The position numbers and the translations under genes are program-made. A DNA stretch of 64,000 bases from contig LUCM01010405.1 in assembly GCA_008360955.1 (NCBI GenBank), positions 62,001 through 126,000 on the forward strand, read 5' to 3'. Within the stretch, counting starts at the first letter, position 1; every line of letters begins with the position of its first letter. The notes under the pieces are model-generated. The model saw only the letters and a list, made by a program, of their open reading frames with translations, searched no databases and was not told the DNA's origin. The DNA comes from Fasciolopsis buskii (Eukaryota; Platyhelminthes; Trematoda; Plagiorchiida; Fasciolidae). Below are positions 1 through 11,030 of this stretch, one piece after another.

Positions 1-1819
1 GTCCGCTGTTGCCAGTCAAGCAGACGGAAACACGCGTTGGTTCTGCCTCGGTTTATGCTATGCAACGGACGGCGGAACTGTTGAACCACACGTACCCACC
101 CGCTGACGTTCGCACCGCACATTTTGACACTCCTGGAAGCCTTGCAGAGCTACTTCATCTCTGTTGAGAATCGTCTGCAATGTATATCCATCACAAAGGA
201 AGTGGGACGCGAACCCGGGAAGAACGATTGTCGGTTGGATGCCTCAGACATTACGCTAGCGGAGGTGATTCCCCGCGGTTCATCGAACATCGATACTACA
301 TGATATGGGGCCATTTCTCTGGAAACGTTCATCTTTTGCGCAATAGTCTGTGGCTTGCAAAACCCGGATACAGAGACCATGTCATATAGTGTAGATGATC
401 GACGAACCGTTGAGAATCAGCCCGGCTAATACAAAAGATGTGCAGTACATCCATGGCCCTCAGAGGCATGTTGGATCTGAACATTGCATGACGAATCATT
501 CAGAAAAATCGAATCAATTTTCCTACTATTGAGAACTCATGGATCACTCTGTCCTGTTCACTTGGCAATAGACTTTGTATCGTTATCAACCGATTTACAT
601 TTCACAAGAACCACGGGAGCACAAGCAACCGAACGGAGAGATGGTCCATTTGTTGCATGTTACGTGCTCTAGCGATCCGCTTAGAGAGTTCACCCGAATT
701 AGCCGGGAGCATGTCAAAATCATAAGTTAAGCGAACACACTCACCTAATAACGAGAACCCCAAACGAGTACCATTGCCTAAGGTGCCATTCATCTTCTCA
801 AGGAAGAAAAACCACCAGGGAAACTTCAACACCATGACTATCTAATGTGATTTCCAAAAGATTCAATCAAAACACAACAAACGCTGTATTGATTATTTGC
901 GAGTGTTCTATATTTTGAACTTTTTATGAAACTGTTTTGCTTTCATACAGATGGGCATCCAGTCATCCCTCGATAGGGATGGCGACATTAAATTGGTCGG
1001 TGGGTGAAGTCATTATTATATTACTCATTGCAACTCTGAAGTGGAATGGGCCGGTCTTACTTAGCTGTTTCTCAAAACACAGATGGAAAGCGACTGCAGG
1101 ACTGATCGTTAGGCGAGGGTAACCCATCAATTAAAAAACGGCACATAAAAGTAGTATTTCGCGGATGAAAGCCAAAAATATCACCGCTCTCAGAATGACC
1201 TGACGACCAATTTGCAATCCGTTTGGCGTTTTTCCTGGCCATTCTGTGATTTTCAAAATAACTCAACTGAATAATGCAGTCAGCTATCAGTGGTTTTGAG
1301 AATTAATGTTGGTGGTCACTCAGTGTCGATTTTCATGAGATTCTAGTTGTCAAAACTCGGTGCTTTAATCGCAAACATTTCGTTGCAAATCTAGGTTACA
1401 TAGACAGTACCCGCATGCGGTTGACAGTATTCTGCTGACTTTGGACTTCCTTAACACTAACTTCAAAAAACAGAACTTCATTAATCAACTGTCATTGCAC
1501 ATTCTTTCGAGAAAGTTAGTGTGCTGGGTTTAGTTTAGTTCAATATGCTGCTTCTAAATCATCAACCTTATAATCATTCCGCCCAAATTACTGAAACCGT
1601 CAACTTACGAGAAATTGAAAATCGTCATTTAAGGTTTTACGTAATATCTTGTGAAGTGTTCAAGCGATTTTGTCCCCCATGGATTGAGATAATACTATCG
1701 GATTTTGTTCATTAAATACAAGACTCTCCCAAGGAGGTCAGTAGTATGGTCCTCCTGCCTAGAAGGTAGGTAATAGTTATTTTCTATCTCTAATATGTAT
1801 GGATCACTTGTAACGCTGA
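1..1819. other. No gene recognised
   Basis: Only short random-looking open frames (under 80 codons) on both strands. No transposon protein motif, RNA gene or tandem repeat was seen. Probably intergenic or intronic DNA. Confidence 0.5.
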
Positions 1820-2473
1820 TTGCATGTTGGGACTTCGACTCTAACAGTTTCGTCTGTTGTATTTTCTTTCTTCTATCGCTCTCAACAACCTGACTATCAC
1901 GGTGCAGTTCAATGTATCGACTTTGCTGCCTTGAATTTGGCTCTTCGATTCGGACTACTTTGTGGTGCTGGGCTCACCATGCCACTTGTGTGGTTTTGCA
2001 ACCTGACTGAATTCGAAGCGCTACGCCAATTGCCGAATACATTTATTCTTCCCCCGGCCACTAGTTCCGTCTGCGCCCATTCCGAAGTGCGGATTCAGAT
2101 AGCACAAGAAATTCTAGAAGTAATTACCAACATTCTTTCCGAACCCAATCAAGTAACGGTAAACCAAAAGGATTCGACAAGGCTAGATCTCGAACTTCAT
2201 GTTTACAATCATATGATGAGATCGGAGCGAATCTGTCCACCACGTGATCTATCGACTACATGCAGTTCCGAAATCATTTCATTCCCGCGGACTCGAAGGT
2301 CGTGGCCGAACCAGATGAGAAATTTGTCCAATCTGTACAATCATAACTCGACTACTGCATCCTGGGTCAGCAGCCTGACAGGGACCACTACGAAGATGAG
2401 TAAAAAATGGATCTGGATGACGGATCAATTCACGAGCATTTGGAAACGACTTTCTCGCCTAGTTACATCGTGA
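1820..2473 (+). CDS. Unrecognised 217-codon open frame, possible exon or decayed gene
   Basis: This is the second longest open frame in the window and longer than chance easily gives at this base composition. I do not recognise the protein. The first part looks protein-like: a hydrophobic stretch near residues 35-60, then a probable amphipathic helix around residues 90-110 (SEVRIQIAQEILEVITNIL). A pyrimidine-rich tract followed by AG gives a plausible acceptor with an exon starting at 1908, and CAA|GTAACG gives a plausible donor after 2152, so an exon of about 245 bp inside the frame is possible. From about 2340 a different frame also reads as acidic, coherent protein (for example DLDDGSIHEHLETTFSPSY), which hints at a frameshifted pseudogene. 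The start ATG at 1820 has no support of its own. It could be a host exon, a degraded gene, or an unknown transposon gag. Confidence 0.3.
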   Translation: MHVGTSTLTVSSVVFSFFYRSQQPDYHGAVQCIDFAALNLALRFGLLCGAGLTMPLVWFCNLTEFEALRQLPNTFILPPATSSVCAHSEVRIQIAQEILEVITNILSEPNQVTVNQKDSTRLDLELHVYNHMMRSERICPPRDLSTTCSSEIISFPRTRRSWPNQMRNLSNLYNHNSTTASWVSSLTGTTTKMSKKWIWMTDQFTSIWKRLSRLVTS

Positions 2474-5400
2474 ATGATGAGGGTTATTTATTGACTAGAC
2501 ATCCTGAAGACAGATTTCCACTCCTATGTCAATAGGTGAGATGTTTTTCAAGGTCAAGATTCGCGCTCCTCCCTAGGGATAAACGAATTCGATAGAAAGA
2601 AGAATCAGAAGAATTTCCGTGTAAAATAGTATCACTGTTAGTTACCCGCTACCAAGGGTAGTGATGTGTTAAACGGAAATAAAGTATATCTTCGCAGAAG
2701 CATTCTATATAAAACCTGGATGATTAAATTGGCGTAAATATATTCATCATCTAGGTCGTAAGCCAGAAAAAGGTATGAAGCGAACATAATTTATCCTATT
2801 TTAGTGGATTTAACAACTCAGCTTTAGGCTCTAAGCGTCAGAATACTACGAGAATAGAGTGGCACTGAGATGAGACCAGTCGATAAAATGACAGGGTCTC
2901 TCAAAGATGGTGCTATTGAGACTATATTGCTGTCGGTGCAAGCGAATGCGGAACACTTCTCGTTAAATTCATGGCCATCAAATGTCGATACCGTTACGTC
3001 GAAAGAATTCCGTTTGCACAAGCATAGTGCGCACGTGGGATCGATCTTTAAACTCCAACTCGTTAGCCAAACGATGACCGTAGACAGACGATGAGAGGGA
3101 TGGGACAGCTTTCGTTATTTCCTGTGGAGTTATAAAAAAATAGGGAGAAGAGAGGCAGTTGTAAAACCATTATTGGAAGTGGGTTTTCAGATAGTTTTGA
3201 TCATATCAAGAATGATACGAGAGTTCATTACGCAGAACTAACAAGTGATCAAAAGTAACGAAGATTCAACAAAAAACAGCGAATTTTCTCACCTACATTC
3301 AGTATACGTTAAAGATAATCTCATCGTCGATGGCTAGCTCACAATCCTCACTTCCTCTTGCAGAATATCACACGAGAGTGAGATACGACATTTGAACAGG
3401 CATCATTCGTGCGTCATTTAATTCGCTTAAAAATGCGATAGCATCGGCCGGTCATTGACGAAAATGGTTCAGTACTCATGTTATTCAGTTCTTTGCGTTC
3501 ATATACGATAGGCGCACAAAACTTTATGGTTTGGAGAAGTGACCAAAGGTAAGAGGAATAGATTGGCGATCGAAAAATCTTTTGGAAAACAAATCTCCAA
3601 TTTTGCACTAGTCATCTTATTGCTCCCAGATAATACCAATTTTTTGGCTTACGCTTTCTGCTGCTTCTTGTGATATGCAAGAAAGAAATCAATGGCGAAT
3701 TTTCCTTGAATTTTCGTGAGGAGTCGCATATAGCACACAAAATTGCCAGGCTGGCGAGAAAGAAAAATGGTCTGCGGACCAATCTGGAAACCTGCAAACA
3801 TCTGCCTATTAGCAACAAGGTACTGTAAAGAACGAAAATGAAATGAAAGTATAGCAACACAGAAACACTTTTCCTGTACTTTCAGCGCAAACAACTTGCT
3901 TTGTCCATCGTTAAAAAGTAACGTGAAATTGTGACCACAACAAATTTTCACCAATTTTTCTAATTGTAAAACAGTTCTAAAAGACCCAAACACCGAGTGA
4001 TGGAGTTAAAAGAACTAGATTTATGTTGCCTCGTTTCTTGTCATCCTCACAGTTAGTCTTTATCTGGAAACTGCGTCGCCTCATTTGGTCCTACTCAAAA
4101 CCTGTGCGTAGAACACGATACAGGCTCAGAATATAAAGACAAAGACGAAGCATTTCTGTTTGCCTGGTCTTCGCTTAGACCGATTACCTCGATGAATGAT
4201 CAATTGTTCACGTATCACAAACAATTTATCTTGTATTCCGTTTCTCTACGGAGTGAAAAAATCCACGCAGCTGTCAACAAATGGCGTGGCAGTGGAAAAT
4301 GATGAAATGTACATCAAATTTGGTTGAAGCGAATTCCTCATGTCTCTATGGTTGGGATCCGAAAGACTTCTCAACTAGGACAGGGAAGAGTACGTTAGAA
4401 AACCGGAATTTTGTTTTTTTGCCACCGCTGTTGGCCCGCCCCTCTCAACCTTCTGTATTCATTCTCCATGTGATTGTGTGTAACACGGTGATGGAGGCGG
4501 TGCTTATTGGCGCTCGCCCTGCTGTCAACTGTTGGACGACTATGAAATGCTTTGTCATTCCGCCTTGTGTTTGCCCGAAGAAAGCCCAAAAGGATAAATT
4601 CTCGTAGTCTTCAATGCTCAGTGATCAGCATTCGCTACGATAACCCAATACAGTTAACAATAAGACTGTGTGCGGCATCAGTGATTTGATTGGTAGTTCA
4701 AACCACAATGTGGCATCTCTACCGATAGTTGTAATTCATTTCACAGCGCAGTTCTTGACATGCTTCTAGTTAACGGCGGACCCATTCTATTTTTCACACA
4801 AAGTGATAACCTATGGGAATCTGCCCTAGATTTTGAGAAGGCTTCAATATCGGCTTCTTTCACAAAAGTCAATGCAAGGATAAGAGAAAATAAAAGTGGC
4901 TTCTATGTAGCATTCACCACGCTTCACCTCTTCCAAACTCTTGCTTCACTTCATCGATTGTTGGCTGTCGTAAATGGTTTCTAAGGTTGCCCATCCCGAA
5001 GTAGTGCTGTTTAGTCAAGGATACACTTTCACCGTTTACGTACCTCAGGGTGACCTGCAAAGCAGTGGACCTGTTGCGAACAAGCCAGTGACCAGCTGAT
5101 CTATTGATGCCCTTCATTTTGGTAAATTTTGTCGAGGGAGTAGAACAACACAAGGATCAGTGACCTTATTTGCATGGCGAGCCACATTCGACATGTCATG
5201 GTGCCACTCCCGCTGCTTGCCTGAAGTCGTTTAGTTAGTGAATTAGGGTCCACCTTATTCAGCGCTAACCAGCAATGCTGGAGGTCTTCCTCTTGTCTGG
5301 AATCCAAGGGCACCTCTGGGGGAGCGCAGGTCTGCCCTGATTCCCGGCTGGAACTCGGACCCAAATTTCGATAAACATTCTACAGTACTTTCCCTAGAGT

Positions 5401-7012
5401 AGGCTTCAAACGCCGCATTTCAGTTGTCTTGCCTCACAGCTTAGGAGACAAATCAACTAGTAATAGATGACTCTTAAGCTGCAACACAACGACCTTGAAC
5501 TACGGTGCGACGCCGTTGAACTGCGCAAAACGCTATAGCTTTCCACATAATGTCCCTCAAACCGTGCACGGAAGATTCACTGAATACAAGTCTTAAAAGC
5601 TTAACTAAACTGAAACCATCGAAACCGATCGATGCGTATCGTGACACGCCAGGCCCGTGAGTTGAATGGAAGAAGCGTGGACCATAGCCGCTAGGGCTCA
5701 ATGCGCTAGGTAAAGGGTAATCCGCAGCCATAAATCTAAGACTCTGAAAGATATAGAACAATATAATGTTTCATTAGGTCAGATGTGATAACGAGCCAGG
5801 AGACAACTAACTGCCATCTACCGTATACCATGAGTTGTGTTTTATTGGGAATCAACGAATGCCCAACTACTAAGAAAAAAGTTTCGTAACCTACTTCAGG
5901 CTCAACCTGTGGCTGATTTAATTTGCTCCACAAATCCAGCAACTTCAAGCACGTCAGTGCGAAAGCGATTGCTACTGTTCATAAAGTATAAGTCGAACCT
6001 GGATGACGTTTAAGACAACGCCAAAGGATAAAGAACACAATTGCAAATCATGCCAGTCACATCAAAAACAAAAAATCCCCGGACTATGAAATTCAAAAAA
6101 GATCGGAATAAGGGCGTATACTGAGTTACGTGACGTTTACGAGAAAACATCGACAGTCTGGCCATCGCAGGCTAGAGTGCAATTATAGTATGGAATTAAG
6201 AAGTAAAAAAGGTGCTCACTTTTGTTATCGTGCACCTCTTGAAATTTTAAGGCATTTTTCGTTTCTAGGACGCGTGAGATCAACACATGGCTCGAACAGG
6301 ATTTACTCCACTGACTTCCATCTTGAGCCGCACATCTTGGTGTGGCTAACCAGTGGTAATTTCCGTCTCCTAAACAAACTGTAAACCCCAAACAAAGTCA
6401 ACACCGATGGAGACTTCTCCATTCTCTCTTATGAACTCAATTTCTCCATCGTACCTGTTCTTCAAACCAAACGGGAATATGAGAAGAATGAAAATAAACA
6501 AGTAAAGGACGGATACGTATGCGGAAACGTATCCAAACGAACAAGACCAATTGTGATAAACAAAATATAAGAATGCAAGGAATGGCCTTAGTAATTTTTT
6601 TCAACTACGTGCATTACTGCATAGTGTAGTTGAATGAGGTACGCCCCGCGATCTGCATGCCCCATTACATTCATAGGACTGGCACCTATGACCCTGAAGC
6701 TTGAAGGAGCGGAGAACCACGTGCGATCCAAGTCGTTCTCCAGCTGTTGATGTAAACAATAGTGGGTGGATTTGGGTCAGTGGAATAAGTTAGATCTCTT
6801 GGTTGAAACCTATAGACTAAAATTCCGAATAGCAGAACAAAGCAGTGACAAGGCCGTGTGACGCAGTCGGTCGCGTCTTTCACGTGTCAGTTTCATTTTA
6901 ACTAGCACTTTCGTCTTCCCTTGTTTTATGGTTCCACCTGCTTCGCTACCAAATATATAACACTACCAGGTAGCAACAGTTTCTGTCAGCTTCCGGCAGC
7001 TTACTTCAAGCA
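2474..7012. other. No gene recognised (4.5 kb)
   Basis: Several frames of 60-110 codons occur on both strands, such as 4281-4607 (+) and 3649-3993 (-), but none shows a family motif, convincing splice signals or a coding-like composition that I can defend. No tandem repeats. Confidence 0.45.
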
Positions 7013-7342
7013 TTAACTGCTCCTTTTGAGAAAACCACCCTCTGATGCTTTAGAAGACTTTGAACTTTTTAATTTCGTACTATCTCTCTCCAGGACCGTT
7101 TTTATCTGCGACAGACAACAGAATCGCATTTCGTGACATTCCCCCGAGGTGTATGCAGCAAAGTGAAGTTCCGGTTTTCCCCCATAACAGCCTCGTTTGT
7201 CCAGGGATCGCATTTGAACATTTCTTAAAATGAGTTTATCACGAACCAAAAGGGCATCCATGATTGTACTGCGATTTTTTGGTGAGGGCGTACTTCCCTG
7301 GCGCCCTTGGAGGTTACATTTCGTCGGAGTTGGAGAAACACT
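7013..7342 (-). CDS. Candidate terminal exon, unrecognised product
   Basis: A frame open for 109 codons plus stop begins directly after an AG on the minus strand (acceptor at 7343-7344) and ends at 7013. The peptide is hydrophilic with a cysteine cluster in the middle (RGCYGG, GECHEMRFCCL) and a Ser/Lys-rich tail ending KRSS. It has no convincing start codon at its beginning, as expected of an internal or last exon; an in-frame ATG lies at 7261. An alternative upstream acceptor would put the same DNA in another frame that is also open for a while, so the frame is not settled. No domain is recognised. It lies on the same strand as the exon candidates at 7632-7804 and 9307-9762, but phases do not prove a link. 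It may also be chance. Confidence 0.22.
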   Translation of the reverse strand, partial: SVSPTPTKCNLQGRQGSTPSPKNRSTIMDALLVRDKLILRNVQMRSLDKRGCYGGKPELHFAAYTSGECHEMRFCCLSQIKTVLERDSTKLKSSKSSKASEGGFLKRSS

Positions 7343-7631
7343 CTATTGGCTTTGATGATGCAAAGATAATAGAAGTTAGACTGTCAAATCCGTTATTCTG
7401 GTCAAGGGTCACCGCAACTGCAGCAATAAATTGAGCGGAAAAACCGTATAATGGAGTCAGTTCATAAAGATGGATCCAATCATCTGGCGGACTGGACAAT
7501 CAGTAAATGCTGACCAGGGGAAGGCAATATAAGTGATTAGTTATGGCCTAATAAACGGAATTTTAGTGCCTGCTCAAATCGGCCTTTTTTCTTACTAAAG
7601 TTACTGATAACGATTCAGAGTTTTGGCTCAC

Positions 7632-7804
7632 CAATGTTTGACGGGCCGATATAATAGCAGACGTCTCCATCCTTTTTGGCGTTACAGAACTCCAGATTAC
7701 TGCCGCACACTGGGTTGACCGTTTGAGGAAATGGTGCAAAGTCGCCCATCAAATCCTTCGTTTTTCTCCAGCTGTTTGATTGATTAGTCTTATGGTTGTC
7801 ACTC
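7632..7804 (-). CDS. Candidate internal exon, cysteine-rich, unrecognised
   Basis: On the minus strand an AG acceptor (ATCGCAG|G) precedes 173 bp of open frame that ends at a consensus donor, ATTG|GTGAGC, at 7631-7632. The encoded 57 residues are polar and then cysteine-rich, with four Cys in the second half (PVCGSNLEFC and DGDVCYYIG). That spacing suggests a small disulfide-bonded extracellular module, but I cannot name the family. The exon would end in phase 1. A strong pyrimidine-rich acceptor occurs downstream near 7525, but the frame it would join meets a stop after about 15 codons. Same strand as the candidates at 9307-9762. It could be a real exon, a relic, or coincidence. Confidence 0.28.
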
Positions 7805-9306
7805 CTGCGATGGCCAGCTGCATGCACTTATGCGGTTTGTCCGCCGCAGTCACCAATATGTGATATGCTGATCGCGACAGAAGTCTGTGGTAGACTAACA
7901 TTCAAATACTCGCTTTGGCCTTGTTTTCCGTAGGCTTATTTAAGCAAGCAAGGGTGCCCTTACCGTAAGAGGAAGTACTTTTATGTTTCCATTAGTCATT
8001 TCGTGTTGGTCCATTCAGAATAGTAACGACTTCTGAAGTGGACGGCGTAGTTGAGACGAATTTTACGGCCACTGACTCGGTTACTTGTGGTTGGTCTAAG
8101 TCAAGCTTATGGACACGTTGGTCTGAATGGAGCTTACAATATTTCTAGCGTTAATTTGTTAAGATGATTGAGAAACAAGAACTCGTTTTCTTGGTTCATC
8201 TCGCGACGGTTCTGTAATAAGTGGTGGGCGATTACCGAGACCCGCCTAAGTGTGAAAGTTCAGTTGCTTTTGTCAGTCAGTCATCGATTCATGAGTACAC
8301 TAATTTCTGTCATTTAGAAGCGAGTTCAGAAACTCACAACGAATAAGACCGATATGCAGAAAACGTAAAAACATTGCCTGTTTAATTCGACAGCAAATCA
8401 CTGTGGATGATCTCGCTTGCGTTTAGCGTATCACAGTGGCCAAACAATCTCATCGACGGCTGGCCAAGGCTTCAATGTAATATTACGTTCAAGAATGTCA
8501 GACAAGTGAACGGTTGGCAGTTAAACCCCTCCGCTGATGGAGACCACTAAAAGTACTTGATTCGTTCATAGCCTTCCATTGCCAACCTAGAGACAGTTGC
8601 TTAAAAATTCATTCTCACTAACTCTAGAGAGAACAGCCGAGCTGACAAGACACAAAATATTGTCTAACAATCAAAGACAAACCGTTTGGATTGGATTCCG
8701 GTGTCCAGCACCAACTGACCCCCGACTAGTCCATTCCATCAGCAATAACTGATTTTCTCGCAATATTTGCTCGGCTTATTGGTTGACACAATCATTGAGA
8801 TAGTGCCTTAATCGAATACCGGGGAAACCGATTCGAAATTCAACAAGCCCACATCGTTTCCCACGATCTGTACATTCCACTTGCATGTTCCTCTACGCAA
8901 GTCATACAGATAGACGAATTCTAGTCAGTATCAAGTCGTCAAATTTGCTGCACTTTCTTTTACTATTTACAAGATGGAATACTACGTGGGAGAATATCTA
9001 AAGCGATGTTTCAAGAAAAATTTTCTCACCCCCTAAAGGTTTTTCAAGACTTGGCGTGAATATTTTGCGAATATGAAGCTCTTTATTGAGCGGGGTGAAA
9101 TGAATCTAACCGAGATGAACTTGTCGACCTTTAGGAGAAAATTTACTATTTTTATAAAGGAGTTACTCTACGACTTGATTTGATGCTTGGACACTGATTT
9201 CGTGATATTTGTGTGATTGCATCTGTTTTAGCGAACACGAGGTCTATACAGTCCCACTGATTCCGCACTTTCGAGCGTTCGATTTTGAATCGCGGATGTC
9301 GTTCTG
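7805..9306. other. No gene recognised
   Basis: No open frame above 60 codons with recognisable content and no repeat. If the minus-strand exon candidates on either side belong to one gene, this would be intron. Confidence 0.4.
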
Positions 9307-9411
9307 TTATCCGGCTGTAGTTTGCTTTCGTGTGCATTTCTCAACGGTGCTGCATGGCACCACGATATAAAAAATAAATTCTTCGCATCTGGTTGATGAC
9401 TTGGGTCTTTC
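9307..9411 (-). CDS. Candidate last exon, unrecognised
   Basis: A strong acceptor on the minus strand (long pyrimidine run, then GGGTTAG|G) is followed by 34 open codons and a TAA at 9307-9309. Read in phase 0 it continues directly from the donor of the candidate exon at 9643-9762 across a 231-bp gap, a reasonable intron size. The peptide holds three cysteines (CEEFIFYIVVPCSTVEKC) and many basic residues. I recognise no family. The alternative is that only the larger neighbouring exon is real and splices elsewhere. No polyadenylation signal could be tied to it. Confidence 0.25.
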   Translation of the reverse strand, partial: ERPKSSTRCEEFIFYIVVPCSTVEKCTRKQTTAG

Positions 9412-9642
9412 CTAACCCACCAACAAAGAAAAAGTGTCAGCAACTTCAGAATTCAATAGGGGACATCCCGGGGGCAACAGAACGAACGTCTTTTGCCCAT
9501 ATGTGTGGATTTGAAAATTCTATTTAACAACATAGCCCAAGTTGTGCACACCTTAAGATTCATTTGTCCGTAATTCGAAATAATTGTAGATATCGTTGAC
9601 ATTGATCACCATTTATGTTCCAAATCAATAAGTTTCATTTAC

Positions 9643-9762
9643 CTCGTCGTTTGTGTGCAAACCGAGAAGTTTGTCGTGGTGTCGATCGGATCGATGCAGT
9701 TTCGGATCAAAATCATCTTCTTCGGCAAATACTGCATCGTAGACGCAGGTGGCCTTATCGGG
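9643..9762 (-). CDS. Candidate internal exon of a host gene
   Basis: This is the best host-exon candidate in the window. On the minus strand a textbook acceptor (CTGTCTTCTTTTAG|C, with AG at 9763-9764) opens a 120-bp segment that is open in phase 0 for exactly 40 codons. It closes at a textbook donor (GACGAG|GTAAAT, with GT at 9641-9642). The peptide is rich in acidic and histidine residues, for example VFAEEDDFDPKLH followed by RSDRHHDKLLG. It looks like cytosolic or loop protein, not transposon protein. I do not recognise the family. Phase 0 at both ends is compatible with the candidate exon at 9307-9411 downstream. No upstream partner was identified. The adjoining intron on the 5' side holds the (ACA)n microsatellite at 9834-9884. 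Confidence 0.45.
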
Positions 9763-9833
9763 CTAAAAGAAGACAGTGTGTTAGAAAAGTACACGTTAGA
9801 TGAACAACAATACTATTATCACCACCAATATTG

Positions 9834-9882
<49 letters not shown>

Positions 9883-9884
9883 AA
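9834..9884 (+). repeat. (ACA)n trinucleotide microsatellite, about 17 units
   Basis: About 51 bp of uninterrupted ACA/CAA/AAC repeat. In one frame it would read as poly-asparagine, but the surrounding frame looks like chance. It lies about 70 bp upstream (in minus-strand terms) of the exon candidate at 9643-9762. Confidence 0.95.
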
Positions 9885-10559
9885 GAATTATTAAAAAGGT
9901 AAGAACGGGTAAACAATTATTTTCCCGTGTTTCGAAAATAAAATCTGGACTCAGTTCGTATTTCACAAGACGACTCGGGAATTAAGTGGAAAATTGATGG
10001 GCTTGGGTAGATTATATAGGAAACTTTCAAAAGAGCAAGCTTATTTCTGAAACTAATGTACAGTATCATTCATGGTTATGATAGAGCCAATGAACTTAGC
10101 TTGTTCACTTTTCATTAACAGTGTGGCAAGAAAAGTACCAATTGCTGAGAAATGGTAATTATTCAATCGCTTTTTGTTTGTCTGAATTCCCGGCTGCTAT
10201 CTAATGGGGTGCACTGTTTACTGTTCTCTGATTACTAATCACCTATGGATTAATGCTACACTGGCGCCCCCGGACGATTGCAGTTCAAACATGCTCCCAA
10301 CTAAATTATTCCAAATACAATCATACGAGATGGAATTCATCTGGCTGAACGGGGAAAAAGGATCGATATCATTTGTTTCGAAAACGAAATGAACAAAGCA
10401 GAGTCTGAAAGTGTCAAAAGTGGTCGTCGACACATTGTCAAAGCTTCCGTAGTCCAATGCTACAGCTAAGAGCAAAGAAGAACAAAATAATCTGGGTGAA
10501 CATGGTACTCGGCGACTCGTATGGGGAACCTGAATTATGTGAACGGTCTCAGAAACTCA

Positions 10560-11030
10560 TTCAGGTACACAGTAATGCTCTCGTGAGGAATGTTGTGTTT
10601 TTGAGGAGGTCACGAGTCATCCAGCACCGCATTGACGCCCACGGTGAGCCTCAAATAAAAAGGCTTCCGTGCAGGATACCGGTTCAGAAGGCGTTACTAC
10701 CACTAATCCACGGAGTTCTGCAGAATGAAGTGAGAAAGCTGGTGAAGAAAGCTGGAAAGCTAAAAAGGTGTGTCAACTGCCGCTGCCTCAACTAAGTTTC
10801 AAAAAAGACCGCCTTTTCTTACCAGGGATAGATGGTATATTGAAACTTACCCCTTGACGATACGCCTTGACCGTTTAAGGCTGACAATCAGAGAGGTGAT
10901 TAAAGATTCATCTAAAGCGAGTGTGGATAGTGAGATCTCAAGGGAAAGGATACAATTAGGGCTGCCAGGCAACGGAATATTAGAAGTTGAGGGCATTTTT
11001 CATAGGGAGGAAGTAATGTGATGACAGTAT
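10560..11030 (+). pseudogene. Gypsy LTR retrotransposon RT relic (element K)
   Basis: The peptide at 10,610-10,795 aligns by eye with the start of Gypsy reverse transcriptases: HRIDAHGEPQIKRLPCRIP corresponds to the conserved H-x-I-x-T-G-x-x-P-I-x-x-x-x-R-R-I-P segment. LVKKAGKLKRCVNCRCLN (10,739-10,792) corresponds to the LVKKKDG...CVDYRxLN motif. About 20 residues that normally separate these are missing. After a frameshift, KKDRLFLPGIDGIL (10,801-10,842) matches the next conserved block (KKDxYPLPRIDDxL). Beyond about 10,850 similarity fades; a possible trace of the active-site helix ends near 11,020. Catalytic YxDD, RNase H, integrase and LTRs were not found. This is a short, old fragment on the plus strand, probably in an intron or intergenic DNA. 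Confidence 0.7.

Noticed and set aside
3649..3993. 114-codon minus-strand frame as a gene
   Set aside because: Rich in Phe and Leu with AT-rich codons, no motif and no splice signals; looks like chance.
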